From: Gloeotrichia echinulata CP02
GTDB taxonomy: Bacteria > Cyanobacteriota > Cyanobacteriia > Cyanobacteriales > Nostocaceae
DNA: 64,000 nt
Direction: 5' to 3'
Assembly: GCA_038087035.1 (NCBI GenBank)
Contig: CP051187.1
Coordinates: 3,849,001 to 3,913,000, forward strand
Shown: piece by piece, positions 52,200 to 61,408 of the stretch
Layout: the number at the start of each line of letters is the position of its first letter
How positions within the stretch are numbered: the first letter of the stretch is position 1
Notes under the pieces: model-generated
Databases searched by the model: none
What the model was told of the DNA's origin: nothing
Seen by the model: only the letters and a program-made list of their open reading frames with translations
Position numbers and translations under genes: made by a program

Positions 52200-52476
52200 A
52201 TGCCAATAGAATTGATTGGGATGATTGGAACTAGAGCGTTATCAGAGTTGGATAGCCCAACTATCTCTATCACTGGTGGTTCCATAGATCAAGCCTATGT
52301 TCGCAAGTTTGCTCAAGCCCATGAAGATGGGGGCTTTGATCGGGTGCTGGTGGGTTATGGCTCAACCGGCCCAGATGGTTTAACTGTGGCATCCTTTGCG
52401 GCTGCGGCAACAGAAAAATTAAAATTCTTAATCGCGCACCGTCCTGGTTTTGTTGCTCCTACACTCTTCGCCCGTA
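52200..52476 (+). pseudogene. Alkanesulfonate monooxygenase SsuD-like, N-terminal 92 residues only
   Basis: The frame starts MPIELIGMIGTRALSELDSP behind GGAGG. It shows the flavin-dependent luciferase-like fold (FDRVLVGYGSTGPDGLTVAS, KFLIAHRPGFVAPTLFARK). Homology stops there and the following bases belong to an IscB fragment. Normal SsuD is about 380 residues and uses FMNH2 to release sulfite from sulfonates. Three-quarters of the gene is gone. It fits the sulfonate locus, with the cupin gene downstream as the other catabolic step. Confidence 0.8.
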
Positions 52477-52722
52477 AGACCCTTGTATCCAGTACGCATT
52501 AGCCATGCTAGGGTGTTGTTGTCTCAAGGTAAAGCAGCAGTATTCCAGAGATATCCATTCACTATTATTCTCAAGGAAAGTCTTCCTGTAGCAAAACTGG
52601 AACAACTTGGTATCAAGATGAACCCTGGTGTCAAAATACCTAGCGCTGTTGTCACCACAGGTAGGAGAATCGGTACAGGGAAATTCAAACCCATCAAAAA
52701 TTCAAAATCCAACATTGTATGA
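52477..52722 (+). pseudogene. IscB (RRXRR/PLMP-domain) fragment fused into ssuD remnant
   Basis: In one frame the sequence reads RPLYPVRISHARVLLSQGKA, then AAVFQRYPFTIILKES, the PLMP region of IscB, then LEQLGIKMNPGVKIPSAVVT and a TAG at 52720. It lacks the first ten or so residues and all nuclease parts. The other fragment at 1032-1222 shows the same region with different wear. It overlaps the following start codon at 52719 by four bases. Confidence 0.75.
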
Positions 52723-53390
52723 CCAACCAAAGCACTCTCCAACCACTACCAGAAGACCAATGGTTTATTGAGAGTCAAGAACTGCGTTCCTTTGTGGCGA
52801 CAGTGCGGGAAATTAGCGCCAATACTGTTGAGAACCGCGCAGAAACTGTTTCCAGATTGGAACCCTATTTTCAAGAATTGCTGGCTCAACCGAGTTGGCT
52901 ACCCACAGAATACGCCCAAATTAACCCAAAAAGTGGGATGGGTGGTGGTATCGGTCAGTGGTTGCTTTATCGCTCACAAGAACGTTCTCTGACAGTGTTC
53001 AGCTTGGTGATTCCTCCTGGTTCTGCAACTCCTGTCCATGATCATCTGGCTTGGGGTTTGATTGGTTTATACCAAGGTAATCAGCAAGAAACAGTTTATC
53101 GCCGTGTAGATCACGGGGATGCAGAAGAACACGCCGAATTAGAAATCGTGGAAGAGCGATCGCTCCAACCAGGTGATATTTACCGTCTTTTACCCCCAGA
53201 TGGTGATATTCACGCCGTGAAAACAATATCTGATACGGCATCCGTATCTATTCATATACTAGGAAATGATACTGGGTGCATTTGGCGCCATCAGTTTATC
53301 CCAGAAACTCACAGCGTGAAATCGTTTCGTTCTGGTTATTCCAATGCTCCGTGTAAAGAAGAGGAAGAAAAAGAACATGTCAGTATTTAG
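52719..53390 (+). CDS. Cysteine dioxygenase-like cupin
   Basis: The protein has 223 residues. The cupin core has PVHDHLAWGLIGLYQG (two His and the Glu/Gln position) and later DIHAVKTISD with the third His, an iron-binding 3-His site of cysteine-dioxygenase type. It would oxidise a thiol such as cysteine or 3-mercaptopropionate. The ATG at 52719 overlaps the end of the IscB fragment (ATGA). Its end overlaps the start of the aldolase gene by 14 bases, so those two are translationally coupled. Substrate not proven. Confidence 0.82.
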   Translation: MTNQSTLQPLPEDQWFIESQELRSFVATVREISANTVENRAETVSRLEPYFQELLAQPSWLPTEYAQINPKSGMGGGIGQWLLYRSQERSLTVFSLVIPPGSATPVHDHLAWGLIGLYQGNQQETVYRRVDHGDAEEHAELEIVEERSLQPGDIYRLLPPDGDIHAVKTISDTASVSIHILGNDTGCIWRHQFIPETHSVKSFRSGYSNAPCKEEEEKEHVSI

Positions 53391-54138
53391 TAGACCACAA
53401 CCGCCCGTATTCCAGACAATTGAAGAAGAACGCCTACACCGCAAACAGCGCCTAGCTGCAGCCTTTCGGTTGTTTGGCCGATTTGGGTTTAGTGAAGGTA
53501 TAGCTGGTCACATTACAGCTCGTGACCCAGAATTTACAGACCATTTTTGGGTAAATCCCTTGGGTGTATACTTCGGTCATATTCGCGTTTCTGACCTGCT
53601 GTTAGTCAACAAAGAAGGGGAAATTGTCAAAGGCGATCTCCCCGTTAATCAAGCAGCCTTCGCTATCCATTCCCAAATTCATGAAGCTCGACCTGATGTG
53701 ATCGCGGCCGCTCACGCCCATTCAATTTATGGTAAAGCTTGGTCTAGTTTAGGTCGCCTCCTTGATCCCCTGACTCAAGATTCTTGTGCTTTTTACGAAG
53801 ACCATAGCGTCTTTGATGACTACACAGGTGTTGTCTTAGATACCTCTGAAGGTAAAAGAATTGCGGAAAATTTGGCTAATAAAAAAGCTGTCATCCTGCG
53901 AAACCACGGCATTTTAACCGTAGGACACACAGTAGATGAAGCTGCTTATTGGTATATTACCTTAGAGCGCTCCTGTCAAGCGCAACTGCTAGCGGAAGCT
54001 GCAGGTAAACCCCATATCATCCAACATGAAACTGCTCGTTTAACAAAAAGCCAAGTGGGATCACATGTAAGTGGATGGTTTAGCTTCCAGCCACTTTATG
54101 AAAGGATTGTACGCGAAGAACCAGATTTATTTGAGTGA
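53377..54138 (+). CDS. Class II aldolase/adducin-family protein
   Basis: The protein has 253 residues. The zinc site is HAHSIYGKAW (first two His) and RNHGILTVG (third His), with Glu in the EGIAGHIT loop. Family members split or epimerise sugar phosphates or related compounds. The overlap with the cupin gene shows joint expression, and the pair recurs next to sulfonate genes in other cyanobacteria as I recall. The ATG at 53377 (MSVFSRPQPPVFQ) is taken; the frame to 53344 only adds a basic run. Confidence 0.87.
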   Translation: MSVFSRPQPPVFQTIEEERLHRKQRLAAAFRLFGRFGFSEGIAGHITARDPEFTDHFWVNPLGVYFGHIRVSDLLLVNKEGEIVKGDLPVNQAAFAIHSQIHEARPDVIAAAHAHSIYGKAWSSLGRLLDPLTQDSCAFYEDHSVFDDYTGVVLDTSEGKRIAENLANKKAVILRNHGILTVGHTVDEAAYWYITLERSCQAQLLAEAAGKPHIIQHETARLTKSQVGSHVSGWFSFQPLYERIVREEPDLFE

Positions 54139-54322
54139 ACTACTCAGACTTGCCTACGGGTGAAGTCTGTAGCTCTCCCAATTCATCAGGAATAGCCTCA
54201 AAAACTCCGTAGTTTTTTTTGGTCTTACATTCCTTCCAAGGGCAGGAGTCTTGGTTCCCAAGACCCAAATTTTTTTCTGGCAACATATACCTATTAGCTT
54301 GGTTTTCGCTTATGGCATTGAT

Positions 54323-55612
54323 GGTCAAGACACTGAGGGGGCGACGAAATAAGCTAAAACATAGACTCGATAAGCTTCATAGCCCTCAATCCCTGTTGAT
54401 AATACTTGCGCTTATTACGATTAATTCTCATTAATTCTGTCACTAATTCCATACAAATATCTGTGAAATTGACCCAAGTTTGACCATACAAGCCAACATA
54501 AAAACTACTATGTCTCCGCACAGAGCGACCAGACTCTTTAACACGAGCTACATATTTTTGTATTCCTTTATGTTTAATTTTTTGACCCTGAATCATGGCA
54601 GAAGTGTAAGCGAGCGTTATCAGTAAAACTAGAGAAATAAATCGGTTGCCTTCAACATTAGTCTCTTCTAAATTATAACCACCTGTTTTAAAATCTCTAA
54701 ACATTTCTTCTATATCAAATCTTTGTTTATAGGCAGATATTGCCGACTCTAAGTCGTCAAAATTTGTTAAAATAAACCATCCTTCTTTCGGTGCTACTCC
54801 ATTGATTTTACGTTTCCATTTAGCCGCTACATTAAAGCTCATAAAACCCCGAGTCTTTGTCACTTTAACTCCTTTGATAAAAAAAGAAACTCCCGGTACT
54901 AAACCCAGATTTTTTAACTCAACAAAAACATCTTTTTCAACTTGCAAAAACTCATTCTTTTTTAATCGCAAACAAAAATACACATCCAATCCCTGGAGAT
55001 ACTTTGCCAGTTTGACAGAGCAAAATTCTCTATCACCTAATACACAGATTTTATAGTTTTTAAAGATTGGTATTACTTGAGACAATATTTTTTGTTGTTC
55101 AGCGATGTTACTATTACCTAATTTTGGCAATAAAGTAAAATATATTGGTACTGCTCTTTTATCCCAAATGATACTCACCATGAATAAATTTATCCGACTC
55201 CAATTAGTTCTATCAATTGCTATATAAATAATTTTTTCATCTTTGAAGTATGTTTCCAGCCATTCTTTAATAATGGGAAACCAAACTTTCTCAATGGTGA
55301 GATTTGGTAATGATAAAAATCTTTGTATTCTCTTTCTTCTACTCTCAAATTTAACTGCCAAAGGTAGCGCATTTGCTAACTTTTCTAAAGTTACTTCTTT
55401 GATTGACTGTAATAGATGGATTAAAATTTTTAGCAGCAAGTATTCTGCTAAACTTAATTGACTTTTTAAGTGGTTTTGGTAGAATGCAGGTAACATTATC
55501 ATTAGATAGGTCTTATTGACAAAAGTAGACCTATCTTTTTCTACCACAAAACGTTGCCCTCCTTACATACAAAGCTTTTGAGCTTGTTTCGTCGCCCCTT
55601 CAGGTCAAGACA
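54323..55612. mobile_element. Complete IS4-family insertion sequence with target duplication
   Basis: The ends are TGAGGGGGCGACGAAATAAG and, inverted, TGAAGGGGCGACGAAACAAG. The element is about 1270 bp (54333-55602). GGTCAAGACA occurs on both sides (54323-54332 and 55603-55612) as a 10-bp target duplication. One full transposase gene on the minus strand fills the interior. It looks intact and recent. Confidence 0.9.
54354..55547 (-). CDS. IS4-family transposase
   Basis: The protein has 397 residues. The DDE residues are placed as AIDRTNW (first Asp), VLGDREFCS (second Asp) and the Y-(2)-R-(3)-E block YKQRFDIEEMFRDFK (Glu), which define the IS4 group. A helical N-terminal region comes first. 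It moves the surrounding element by cut and paste. The frame is uninterrupted. An earlier Met near LMIMLPAFYQNHLKS could be the true start. Confidence 0.93.
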   Translation of the reverse strand: MVEKDRSTFVNKTYLMIMLPAFYQNHLKSQLSLAEYLLLKILIHLLQSIKEVTLEKLANALPLAVKFESRRKRIQRFLSLPNLTIEKVWFPIIKEWLETYFKDEKIIYIAIDRTNWSRINLFMVSIIWDKRAVPIYFTLLPKLGNSNIAEQQKILSQVIPIFKNYKICVLGDREFCSVKLAKYLQGLDVYFCLRLKKNEFLQVEKDVFVELKNLGLVPGVSFFIKGVKVTKTRGFMSFNVAAKWKRKINGVAPKEGWFILTNFDDLESAISAYKQRFDIEEMFRDFKTGGYNLEETNVEGNRFISLVLLITLAYTSAMIQGQKIKHKGIQKYVARVKESGRSVRRHSSFYVGLYGQTWVNFTDICMELVTELMRINRNKRKYYQQGLRAMKLIESMF

Positions 55613-55786
55613 ATAAATATATTAGCAGAAAATCCTAGGGATTCGTCATCCATCCAGAATTTGTTTTTACCTGGTAAAAAATCAATTCCAGATGTAATCC
55701 TCATCCCCCACTCCCTATCCCCACCGAACTCACGAGTTGAGGGTGGGGACTTCCGCGATTCGTTAACCCGTCAGGGCGGCTGTATC

Positions 55787-57184
55787 TTAACTTAGTGCTA
55801 TTCGCAAACGAATCTGAAAGCGTGTCTGGCCAGGTTGAGAAAAACAGCGAATTTCTCCGTTATGCTGAGTCACTATAATTCGATATGAAATCTCCAAACC
55901 TAACCCCATACCTGAACCGACCTCCTTCGTTGTAAAAAATGGCTCAAAAATTCGAGATTGAATTGCAATCGGAATTCCAGGACCGTTATCTATAATCTCG
56001 ACAACAATATAGTCTTTATCTTTGCAAGTACGTATTAAAATCTCACCTTGTTCACCTAAGGCATCAATCGCATTATCAATCAGATTAGTCCACACTTGAT
56101 TCAATGCACTGCCGTGAGCTTCAATTTGTGGTAGATTTTTTTCATACTCGCGTATCACGACAATATTATGCTTTCGCAGTTTGTAGCGGAGAATTGTCAG
56201 GGTATTTTCCAGACCTTCATGTACATCTATCTTCAATAGTGAAGCCCGATCCATGTACGAGTATTCTTTAATCGCCTTGACTATTTCGGATACACGAGTA
56301 GTACCATGTTCCAGTACATTTAACTGCCCGATTGTTGACAGCGTTGCTTCCAGCCAAACCAGCACATCACTAAAGGTGTTAGTTGTTAAATGCTCGCTAA
56401 TCGCTTCTAACTTCTGATTGTTGATTCCCGCAGCAACAAGTGTAGGAACAAGTTTCCAGCCGTCAGTCACATTATGTAACTCCAACCATTGGGTTAATTC
56501 ATCTTCTTGATCAATCTGAACCAATGTGTCAGAAGAATTTTGTGTACCAGTATGTACAAAGTGTTCAATAGCATCTTGCCTAAAACTTAAGAGTTGTTGG
56601 AGTTGACTTTCTGTGAGATGTTGCCCAATAAATTTGAAAGTAACAGCATCCAACGACTTAACTGAGTCCTGCAATTGACTTGCAGCTCTATGTGCTGCGG
56701 ATACGGGATTATTTAGTTCATGGGCCAGACCTGCAGACAAGGTACCCAAGGCGACGAGCTTTTCGTGTTGCTGAGATAACAATTGCAATTCTTGCATTCG
56801 ACAAGCCATATTACCAAGAACAATTTTTCTCACCGTTGGGCAAATGGTGAACATTTGCCAAAAATCATTCTCGTGTAGACAATACATGTGACTTCTACGC
56901 ACTGCTTTCCCACTTGCAAGGTGAACTGTGCCTGCAAGAATAGGAACCTCACCGAAGAATGTACCAGTATCGTATGTAGCTAATACGATGTTTTGGTTGC
57001 CAATCTCTCGTGAAAGCTGGATTGCTCCTTCAAATACCACATAGAAGTAGTCTACAGGATCTCCTTGGTAAAACAGGGTGTCTCCTGAATCCAGCCATAA
57101 TTCAGTACCATTGAGAAAGCACTTAAGTTCATTTTCAGCCAAGTGTTCAAAAACCGATGATATTTTACGTAATTTATTAAGCAT
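55787..57184 (-). CDS. Sensor histidine kinase with CNB-type input domain
   Basis: The protein has 465 residues. Residues 1-125 form a cyclic-nucleotide-binding-like domain (GDTLFYQGDPVDYFYVVFEG, FFGEVPILAG). The phosphorylated His is in GLAHELNNPVSAAHRA near residue 155. The N box is NQVWTNLIDNAIDALG and the G boxes are EIIDNGPGIP and GSGMGLGLEI. It has no membrane segment, so it senses a soluble signal. It lies 20 bases after the stop of the response-regulator fusion at 57205, so the two form an operon and probably a signalling pair. Confidence 0.93.
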   Translation of the reverse strand: MLNKLRKISSVFEHLAENELKCFLNGTELWLDSGDTLFYQGDPVDYFYVVFEGAIQLSREIGNQNIVLATYDTGTFFGEVPILAGTVHLASGKAVRRSHMYCLHENDFWQMFTICPTVRKIVLGNMACRMQELQLLSQQHEKLVALGTLSAGLAHELNNPVSAAHRAASQLQDSVKSLDAVTFKFIGQHLTESQLQQLLSFRQDAIEHFVHTGTQNSSDTLVQIDQEDELTQWLELHNVTDGWKLVPTLVAAGINNQKLEAISEHLTTNTFSDVLVWLEATLSTIGQLNVLEHGTTRVSEIVKAIKEYSYMDRASLLKIDVHEGLENTLTILRYKLRKHNIVVIREYEKNLPQIEAHGSALNQVWTNLIDNAIDALGEQGEILIRTCKDKDYIVVEIIDNGPGIPIAIQSRIFEPFFTTKEVGSGMGLGLEISYRIIVTQHNGEIRCFSQPGQTRFQIRLRIALS

Positions 57185-57204
57185 AGTAATTACCCGAAAT
57201 ATCG

Positions 57205-58866
57205 CTATACAGATGCTAAATATTGATGAACTAATTGAACTGCGATCGCTCCCTCACCCACTGCGGAAGCGACTCGTTTTACGGAGTTACAACGCACATC
57301 ACCGATAGCGAAAATACCCGGCACGTTAGTCTCCAGAAAGAAAGGATCGCGCTCCATTTTCCATCCTTTCGGTGACATCCCATTTCGCATTGTGTCAGAT
57401 CCGGTGAGAATAAAGCCGTGTTCATCACGCTCTACAATATCTTGCAACCAATCTGTACGTGGCTTTGCACCAATAAAGCTAAACAAAGCATTGGTGGGAA
57501 TAGTTTCAACTGCACCTGTGATTGAGTTAAAAAGGGTTATCGCCTCCAACTTGTCTTCTCCGATAAATTCTTTCACCTCAGTCAATACCTTGACGTTAAT
57601 ATTATCAATCTCTTCAATCTGGTCAATCAAATATTGAGACATACTTTTTTTCAGTGAGTCCCCCCGAACTACAAGGTTAACCGAGCCTGCGTATTTAGAA
57701 AGATGTACAGCCGCTTGTCCAGCTGAATTACCCGCACCCACAATAAACACATTTTCGCCTTTGCAAGTAATTGCTTCAGTCATAGCCGCTCCATAGTACA
57801 CACCTGCACCTGTCAATTTTTCACTTCCAGGTATGTTGAACTTGCGATAAGATACCCCTGTTGCAATAATCAAGGTGTGGGTGCTAAGTTCGGAACCGTC
57901 TGCTAAAGTGATCAATCGATATTGACCATTCAGACGAATATTAGTGACTTCTTGAGGTGAAAGAATTTCTGTTCCGAACTTTTGAGCTTGTGTGACAGCA
58001 CGTTGGGCTAAATCCCCCCCATGCACACCACCGGGAAAACCGAGATAATTTTCGATCCGGGAACTAGTACCTGCTTGTCCTCCAGGTGCTTCTCGTTCAA
58101 TCATCACTGTACGAAGGCCTTCAGAAGCCCCATAAACAGCTGCTGCTAAACCAGCAGGACCAGCACCGACAATAGTTAAGTCATAAAACGGCATCTTGGG
58201 GCGTGTTTTTAGCCCTATTTTTTCGGCAATTTGGATATTTGTTGGCTCTAGAAGATGTGAACCGTCAGGGAAAATAACTAACGCCTGGCATTTACTATCA
58301 GAACTAATAGTGTAACTAACAAGGCGATGTCCCTCATCTGACTCAATATTTAGCCACTGATAAGGAACATGATTGCGGGCTAAAAAATCTTTGATTTGAT
58401 GCAATCTAGGCGACCAACGAGAACCAACAACGCGCACACCCTCAAAAGGTGGACGGAAAGAAGCTTGCCAAACTTCGAGCAAATCATTAAGTATGGGATA
58501 TAAACGCTCTTGAGGAGGATTCCAAGGCTTCAACAAATAATAATCAATCTTGGCTTTGTTAATAGCATGAATAGCTGCATTAGTGTCTGCATATGCTGTG
58601 AGTAAGACACGTTTGGTCAAAGGAAAGATTTCCATCGCCTGTTCGAGAAATTCCACACCACTCATTTGTGGCATTCGTTGGTCTACAAGAAACAGGGCTG
58701 CTGACTCGTTACGCAACTTTAACTTTTGCAGCACTTCTAAAGCCGTCTGAGGCGAGTTTGATCGCACCACCCGGAAGCGCTCACCATACTCTTTACGTAA
58801 GTCAAGCTCGATAGCTTGCAAAACTTCCAAATCATCATCCAATGCCACTATTACAGGTTTAGTCAT
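57205..58866 (-). CDS. Response regulator fused to thioredoxin-reductase-like flavoprotein
   Basis: The protein has 553 residues. The receiver domain (1-130) has the acidic pair in VALDDDLEV, Asp in LFLVDQRMPQMSG and Lys in YYLLKPWNPP. A glutaredoxin-like middle segment (about 150-230) follows. The flavoprotein part has the FAD motif TIVGAGPAGLAAAVYGAS, the NADPH motif VFIVGAGNSAGQAAVHLS and the end GIFAIGDVRCNSVKRVASAV. The redox CxxC of thioredoxin reductase is replaced (YYGAAMTEA), so it should not reduce thioredoxin in the usual way. The ATG at 58866 gives MTKPVIVALDDD, the normal start. It pairs with the kinase downstream. Confidence 0.92.
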   Translation of the reverse strand: MTKPVIVALDDDLEVLQAIELDLRKEYGERFRVVRSNSPQTALEVLQKLKLRNESAALFLVDQRMPQMSGVEFLEQAMEIFPLTKRVLLTAYADTNAAIHAINKAKIDYYLLKPWNPPQERLYPILNDLLEVWQASFRPPFEGVRVVGSRWSPRLHQIKDFLARNHVPYQWLNIESDEGHRLVSYTISSDSKCQALVIFPDGSHLLEPTNIQIAEKIGLKTRPKMPFYDLTIVGAGPAGLAAAVYGASEGLRTVMIEREAPGGQAGTSSRIENYLGFPGGVHGGDLAQRAVTQAQKFGTEILSPQEVTNIRLNGQYRLITLADGSELSTHTLIIATGVSYRKFNIPGSEKLTGAGVYYGAAMTEAITCKGENVFIVGAGNSAGQAAVHLSKYAGSVNLVVRGDSLKKSMSQYLIDQIEEIDNINVKVLTEVKEFIGEDKLEAITLFNSITGAVETIPTNALFSFIGAKPRTDWLQDIVERDEHGFILTGSDTMRNGMSPKGWKMERDPFFLETNVPGIFAIGDVRCNSVKRVASAVGEGAIAVQLVHQYLASV

Positions 58867-59236
58867 AAGTTCTTCAAAAATGCTGCTTCTAGAAACATCC
58901 AAGTTTATATTTAGTGTTTATTCCGTCTACTCACATAAAAAATTGTCAGTAGACGGAATAAATTTTTAAGTTGCATAGGATAGACAAGCTTTAGAAACCA
59001 ATCTACAAAACTTTTGTGGAAATACAATAAGTAGGTCTGCTATTGAACCATACTGGCTACGGTCGTCATTTGTCATTGCTCATTGGTAAGCATTTGGGGC
59101 ATATTTACGTTTCGTAATATAGATTTTTTTTCGCTCAAACCTACTCATGCAAATGAAAGGTATCAGCTAGTGAACTATCACACTAATTGTTAAACATAGT
59201 CCACTAGTGGCAAAATCAAAAAGTTTTTTCTCTGAC
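58867..59236. other. Spacer with MITE copy b
   Basis: TTATTCCGTCTAC near 58918 and its inverted copy GTAGACGGAATAAA near 58952 make a stem of about 12 bp. A MITE follows at 59028-59147. No gene is seen. Confidence 0.5.
59028..59147. mobile_element. MITE, TAAGTAGGTC family, copy b
   Basis: Left end TAAGTAGGTCTGC, right end GAGCGA-like, inverted as CTCAAACCTACTCA. The interior blocks CCATACTGG, GGTCGTCATTTGTCATT and ATATTTACGTTTCGTAATAT match copy a at 29585. Length about 120 bp. Confidence 0.7.
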
Positions 59237-61408
59237 CTATACGGTGGACAATTCAACAGTGTCATACTGGTCTAAAACAGTGACACCCTCACAGAACGCA
59301 CCCTTATTCAAGAAACTCAATACATTCTCATTTGCGCCAACTAAATAGATATCAACCTTGCTACCCAGTTTTTGCTTGGTGAAAACGAGATATCGTAAAC
59401 CAGTCGCACTTATACATTTCAAATCCTCTAGTTGCAAGACTAGGCGTTTGATTGAGTGGACTGTTGCTTTCTGCAATTCTTCCTCAAATAGTCCGACAGC
59501 ATTGGCATCAAGTAAACCACTTAAAGATAGTTTGGCAGTACCTCCGCTTACTTCTAACAAAGTTGCATTGAAAAATACTTGCGTGGGCAGAAGTCTAACT
59601 CTAACTTTGATTTCATCCTGAGTCGATGGCAATTTGACTGTCAGGTTTTCGGCATCAAAATTGGAATAAGGCTGGCCATTAATCCAAACTTCGCCAATTT
59701 GGACACTGCCTGGTGGTAAAATGTCTGGCTGAACCCGGAGAATATTATCTTTAAAAGCTCCTGGTTTTGGCTTGAAATACAAATCCATTGGCTTCTTAGT
59801 CAGCAATAAATTAGTATACACACAAGCTAAATACGCCAGTTCAAAGGAGTGATAACCACTCATGGAGTGACTACCCTTGCCCCTTTCAGTTCCTAGCAAG
59901 TAGGGAAGTCCATTAGCCAAAACATTGAAGTAGATACCGCCATCTGCGTAATCGAGGAACCAAGCGTTATAGAAAGCGGCTGATTCACGCGCTAGTTTTT
60001 GATACTCAGAGTTGTTAAGTGAACCAGCCAGGATCAGGTAGGCTAGTATGGCTTGTTCCTGTTGCCACCAAGCTTTTCGGTCGTGCCAAACAAAGCGGTG
60101 TGTTTTCTGGCCTGGTTTTAGGATGCGTTCTACAACATCGTACCAGCCTCCACGCTGTTGATCACTGCCAACAGCAGGCATGATATTTGCAATCTTTTCA
60201 GCTAAGGTAACATACTTCTCTTTTGGTTGAAGATGGTGCATCCGCATCAGATTCCAAGCAATTTTCAGGTTGTGACCTACAACTGCTCGGTTCTGTTGCC
60301 ATCCCCATGTTGTATCATGACTCCAATCATCATGAAAACGCTCTTGCACAAATGGACTAGAGTCGTAGTCTGGAAAATGCTTTTCAATTGTGTCAAAGGT
60401 ATATTCAAGCAAATCAGCATACTCCTGCTTACCACTCGCTAGCCAAAGATTGATTAAGTATGCTGGGGCATGATCACCTACTGAGTTCCAATTCTTTTTC
60501 GCCCGATTATGACCCAAGGTACTACTATAGGGGCTAAGAGTAATCGGATCAATATGTGAGTAAAATCCGCCTTTGTCTGTTTTGTCTAAAAAATAGCGTT
60601 TGAACAGATTTAAAGTCAATTCAATATCATTCAAGATACTAGGATCGCCTGTGACTCGATAAGTCTGGGTCGGGCCAGCTAGTGCATAAATCTGTTCATA
60701 AGCTGGTATCGCATCATAGTCATCCCCAAATTCTGAGGCAAATATTTTTTGCTCTCTACCATCTGGTTGAACCTCAATGGCGTGATACCAATAACAAATT
60801 CCTTCACCTTCATCCAGAAAACGCAAGTGGTCGCGCAAGTATTCAGTGCCTTTTTCAGCAGCTTCTATGTAACGATCATCCCCAGTCATCAGGTAGGCTG
60901 TAGCAAAACCATAAACCAGACGCGAAATCGTGTCAGTTTCTTGTCGAGTACTGATTTCTTTTGTACCAACCAACCCTAAATTAGTGCGATATTTTCTGTA
61001 GTCAATCTCCCCATCTTCAAACTGGACTTTTAAGTAAAAATTGGCTAGATTTATTATTTGATTGACCCACCAGTCTTGCTTTTCAAATGCATAGTCACTT
61101 TCAGTTTTGCCAAGGAACACAATATGTTTACCTTCAAATTTGTGTTCACCATCCTCTGGATAAAAAGTGCCATACACAAAAAGGTAGCGATCTGCAACCA
61201 ACATTTCTCTCATTTGCAGCGTGCAATCATAATAAGGCTCACCCAGGTTCCGCACTAATTCTGCATAGGTGTTTGCAGACAGTGCCACCTCAAACTCTCT
61301 ACCATCGGTGGTTTTCAGGTTAAAAGTTCCAAAAGCTCCATTTTTAGAATTAAAGTTAGTAACATACCCAGCAATTAAATCTGAAAATGGGAAAGTCACT
61401 TGATTCAT
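59237..61408 (-). CDS. AGE-family epimerase/isomerase fused to STAS domain
   Basis: The protein has 723 residues. A preamble of about 110 residues leads to an alpha/alpha-barrel (about 110-545) of the N-acylglucosamine 2-epimerase type, with RLVYGFATAYLMTGDDRYIE, QNRAVVGHNLKIAWNLMRMH and HDRKAWWQQEQAILAYLILA. A C-terminal STAS domain (about 620-723) has VLQLEDLKCISATGLRYLVF, with Ser where anti-sigma antagonists are phosphorylated. STAS domains usually serve partner-switching control, so fusion to a sugar enzyme is unusual. The ATG at 61408 follows GGAGATAATTTC. The sugar substrate is unknown. Confidence 0.85.
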   Translation of the reverse strand: MNQVTFPFSDLIAGYVTNFNSKNGAFGTFNLKTTDGREFEVALSANTYAELVRNLGEPYYDCTLQMREMLVADRYLFVYGTFYPEDGEHKFEGKHIVFLGKTESDYAFEKQDWWVNQIINLANFYLKVQFEDGEIDYRKYRTNLGLVGTKEISTRQETDTISRLVYGFATAYLMTGDDRYIEAAEKGTEYLRDHLRFLDEGEGICYWYHAIEVQPDGREQKIFASEFGDDYDAIPAYEQIYALAGPTQTYRVTGDPSILNDIELTLNLFKRYFLDKTDKGGFYSHIDPITLSPYSSTLGHNRAKKNWNSVGDHAPAYLINLWLASGKQEYADLLEYTFDTIEKHFPDYDSSPFVQERFHDDWSHDTTWGWQQNRAVVGHNLKIAWNLMRMHHLQPKEKYVTLAEKIANIMPAVGSDQQRGGWYDVVERILKPGQKTHRFVWHDRKAWWQQEQAILAYLILAGSLNNSEYQKLARESAAFYNAWFLDYADGGIYFNVLANGLPYLLGTERGKGSHSMSGYHSFELAYLACVYTNLLLTKKPMDLYFKPKPGAFKDNILRVQPDILPPGSVQIGEVWINGQPYSNFDAENLTVKLPSTQDEIKVRVRLLPTQVFFNATLLEVSGGTAKLSLSGLLDANAVGLFEEELQKATVHSIKRLVLQLEDLKCISATGLRYLVFTKQKLGSKVDIYLVGANENVLSFLNKGAFCEGVTVLDQYDTVELSTV

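Larger units (their letters stand above)
54140..55704 (-). pseudogene. Possible small ORF split by the IS4 element
   Basis: If the IS and one duplication copy are removed, a minus-strand frame of about 94 codons runs from ATG at 55704 (GGGGGA upstream). It starts MRITSGIDFLPGKNKFWMDD and ends ELGELQTSPVGKSE at 54140. I recognise no family. The frame may be chance, but it stays open exactly across the insertion point. Confidence 0.3.

Noticed and set aside
57205..58866. Calling the flavoprotein a working thioredoxin reductase
   Set aside because: The CxxC active-site pair is replaced, so classical disulfide reduction is not supported.
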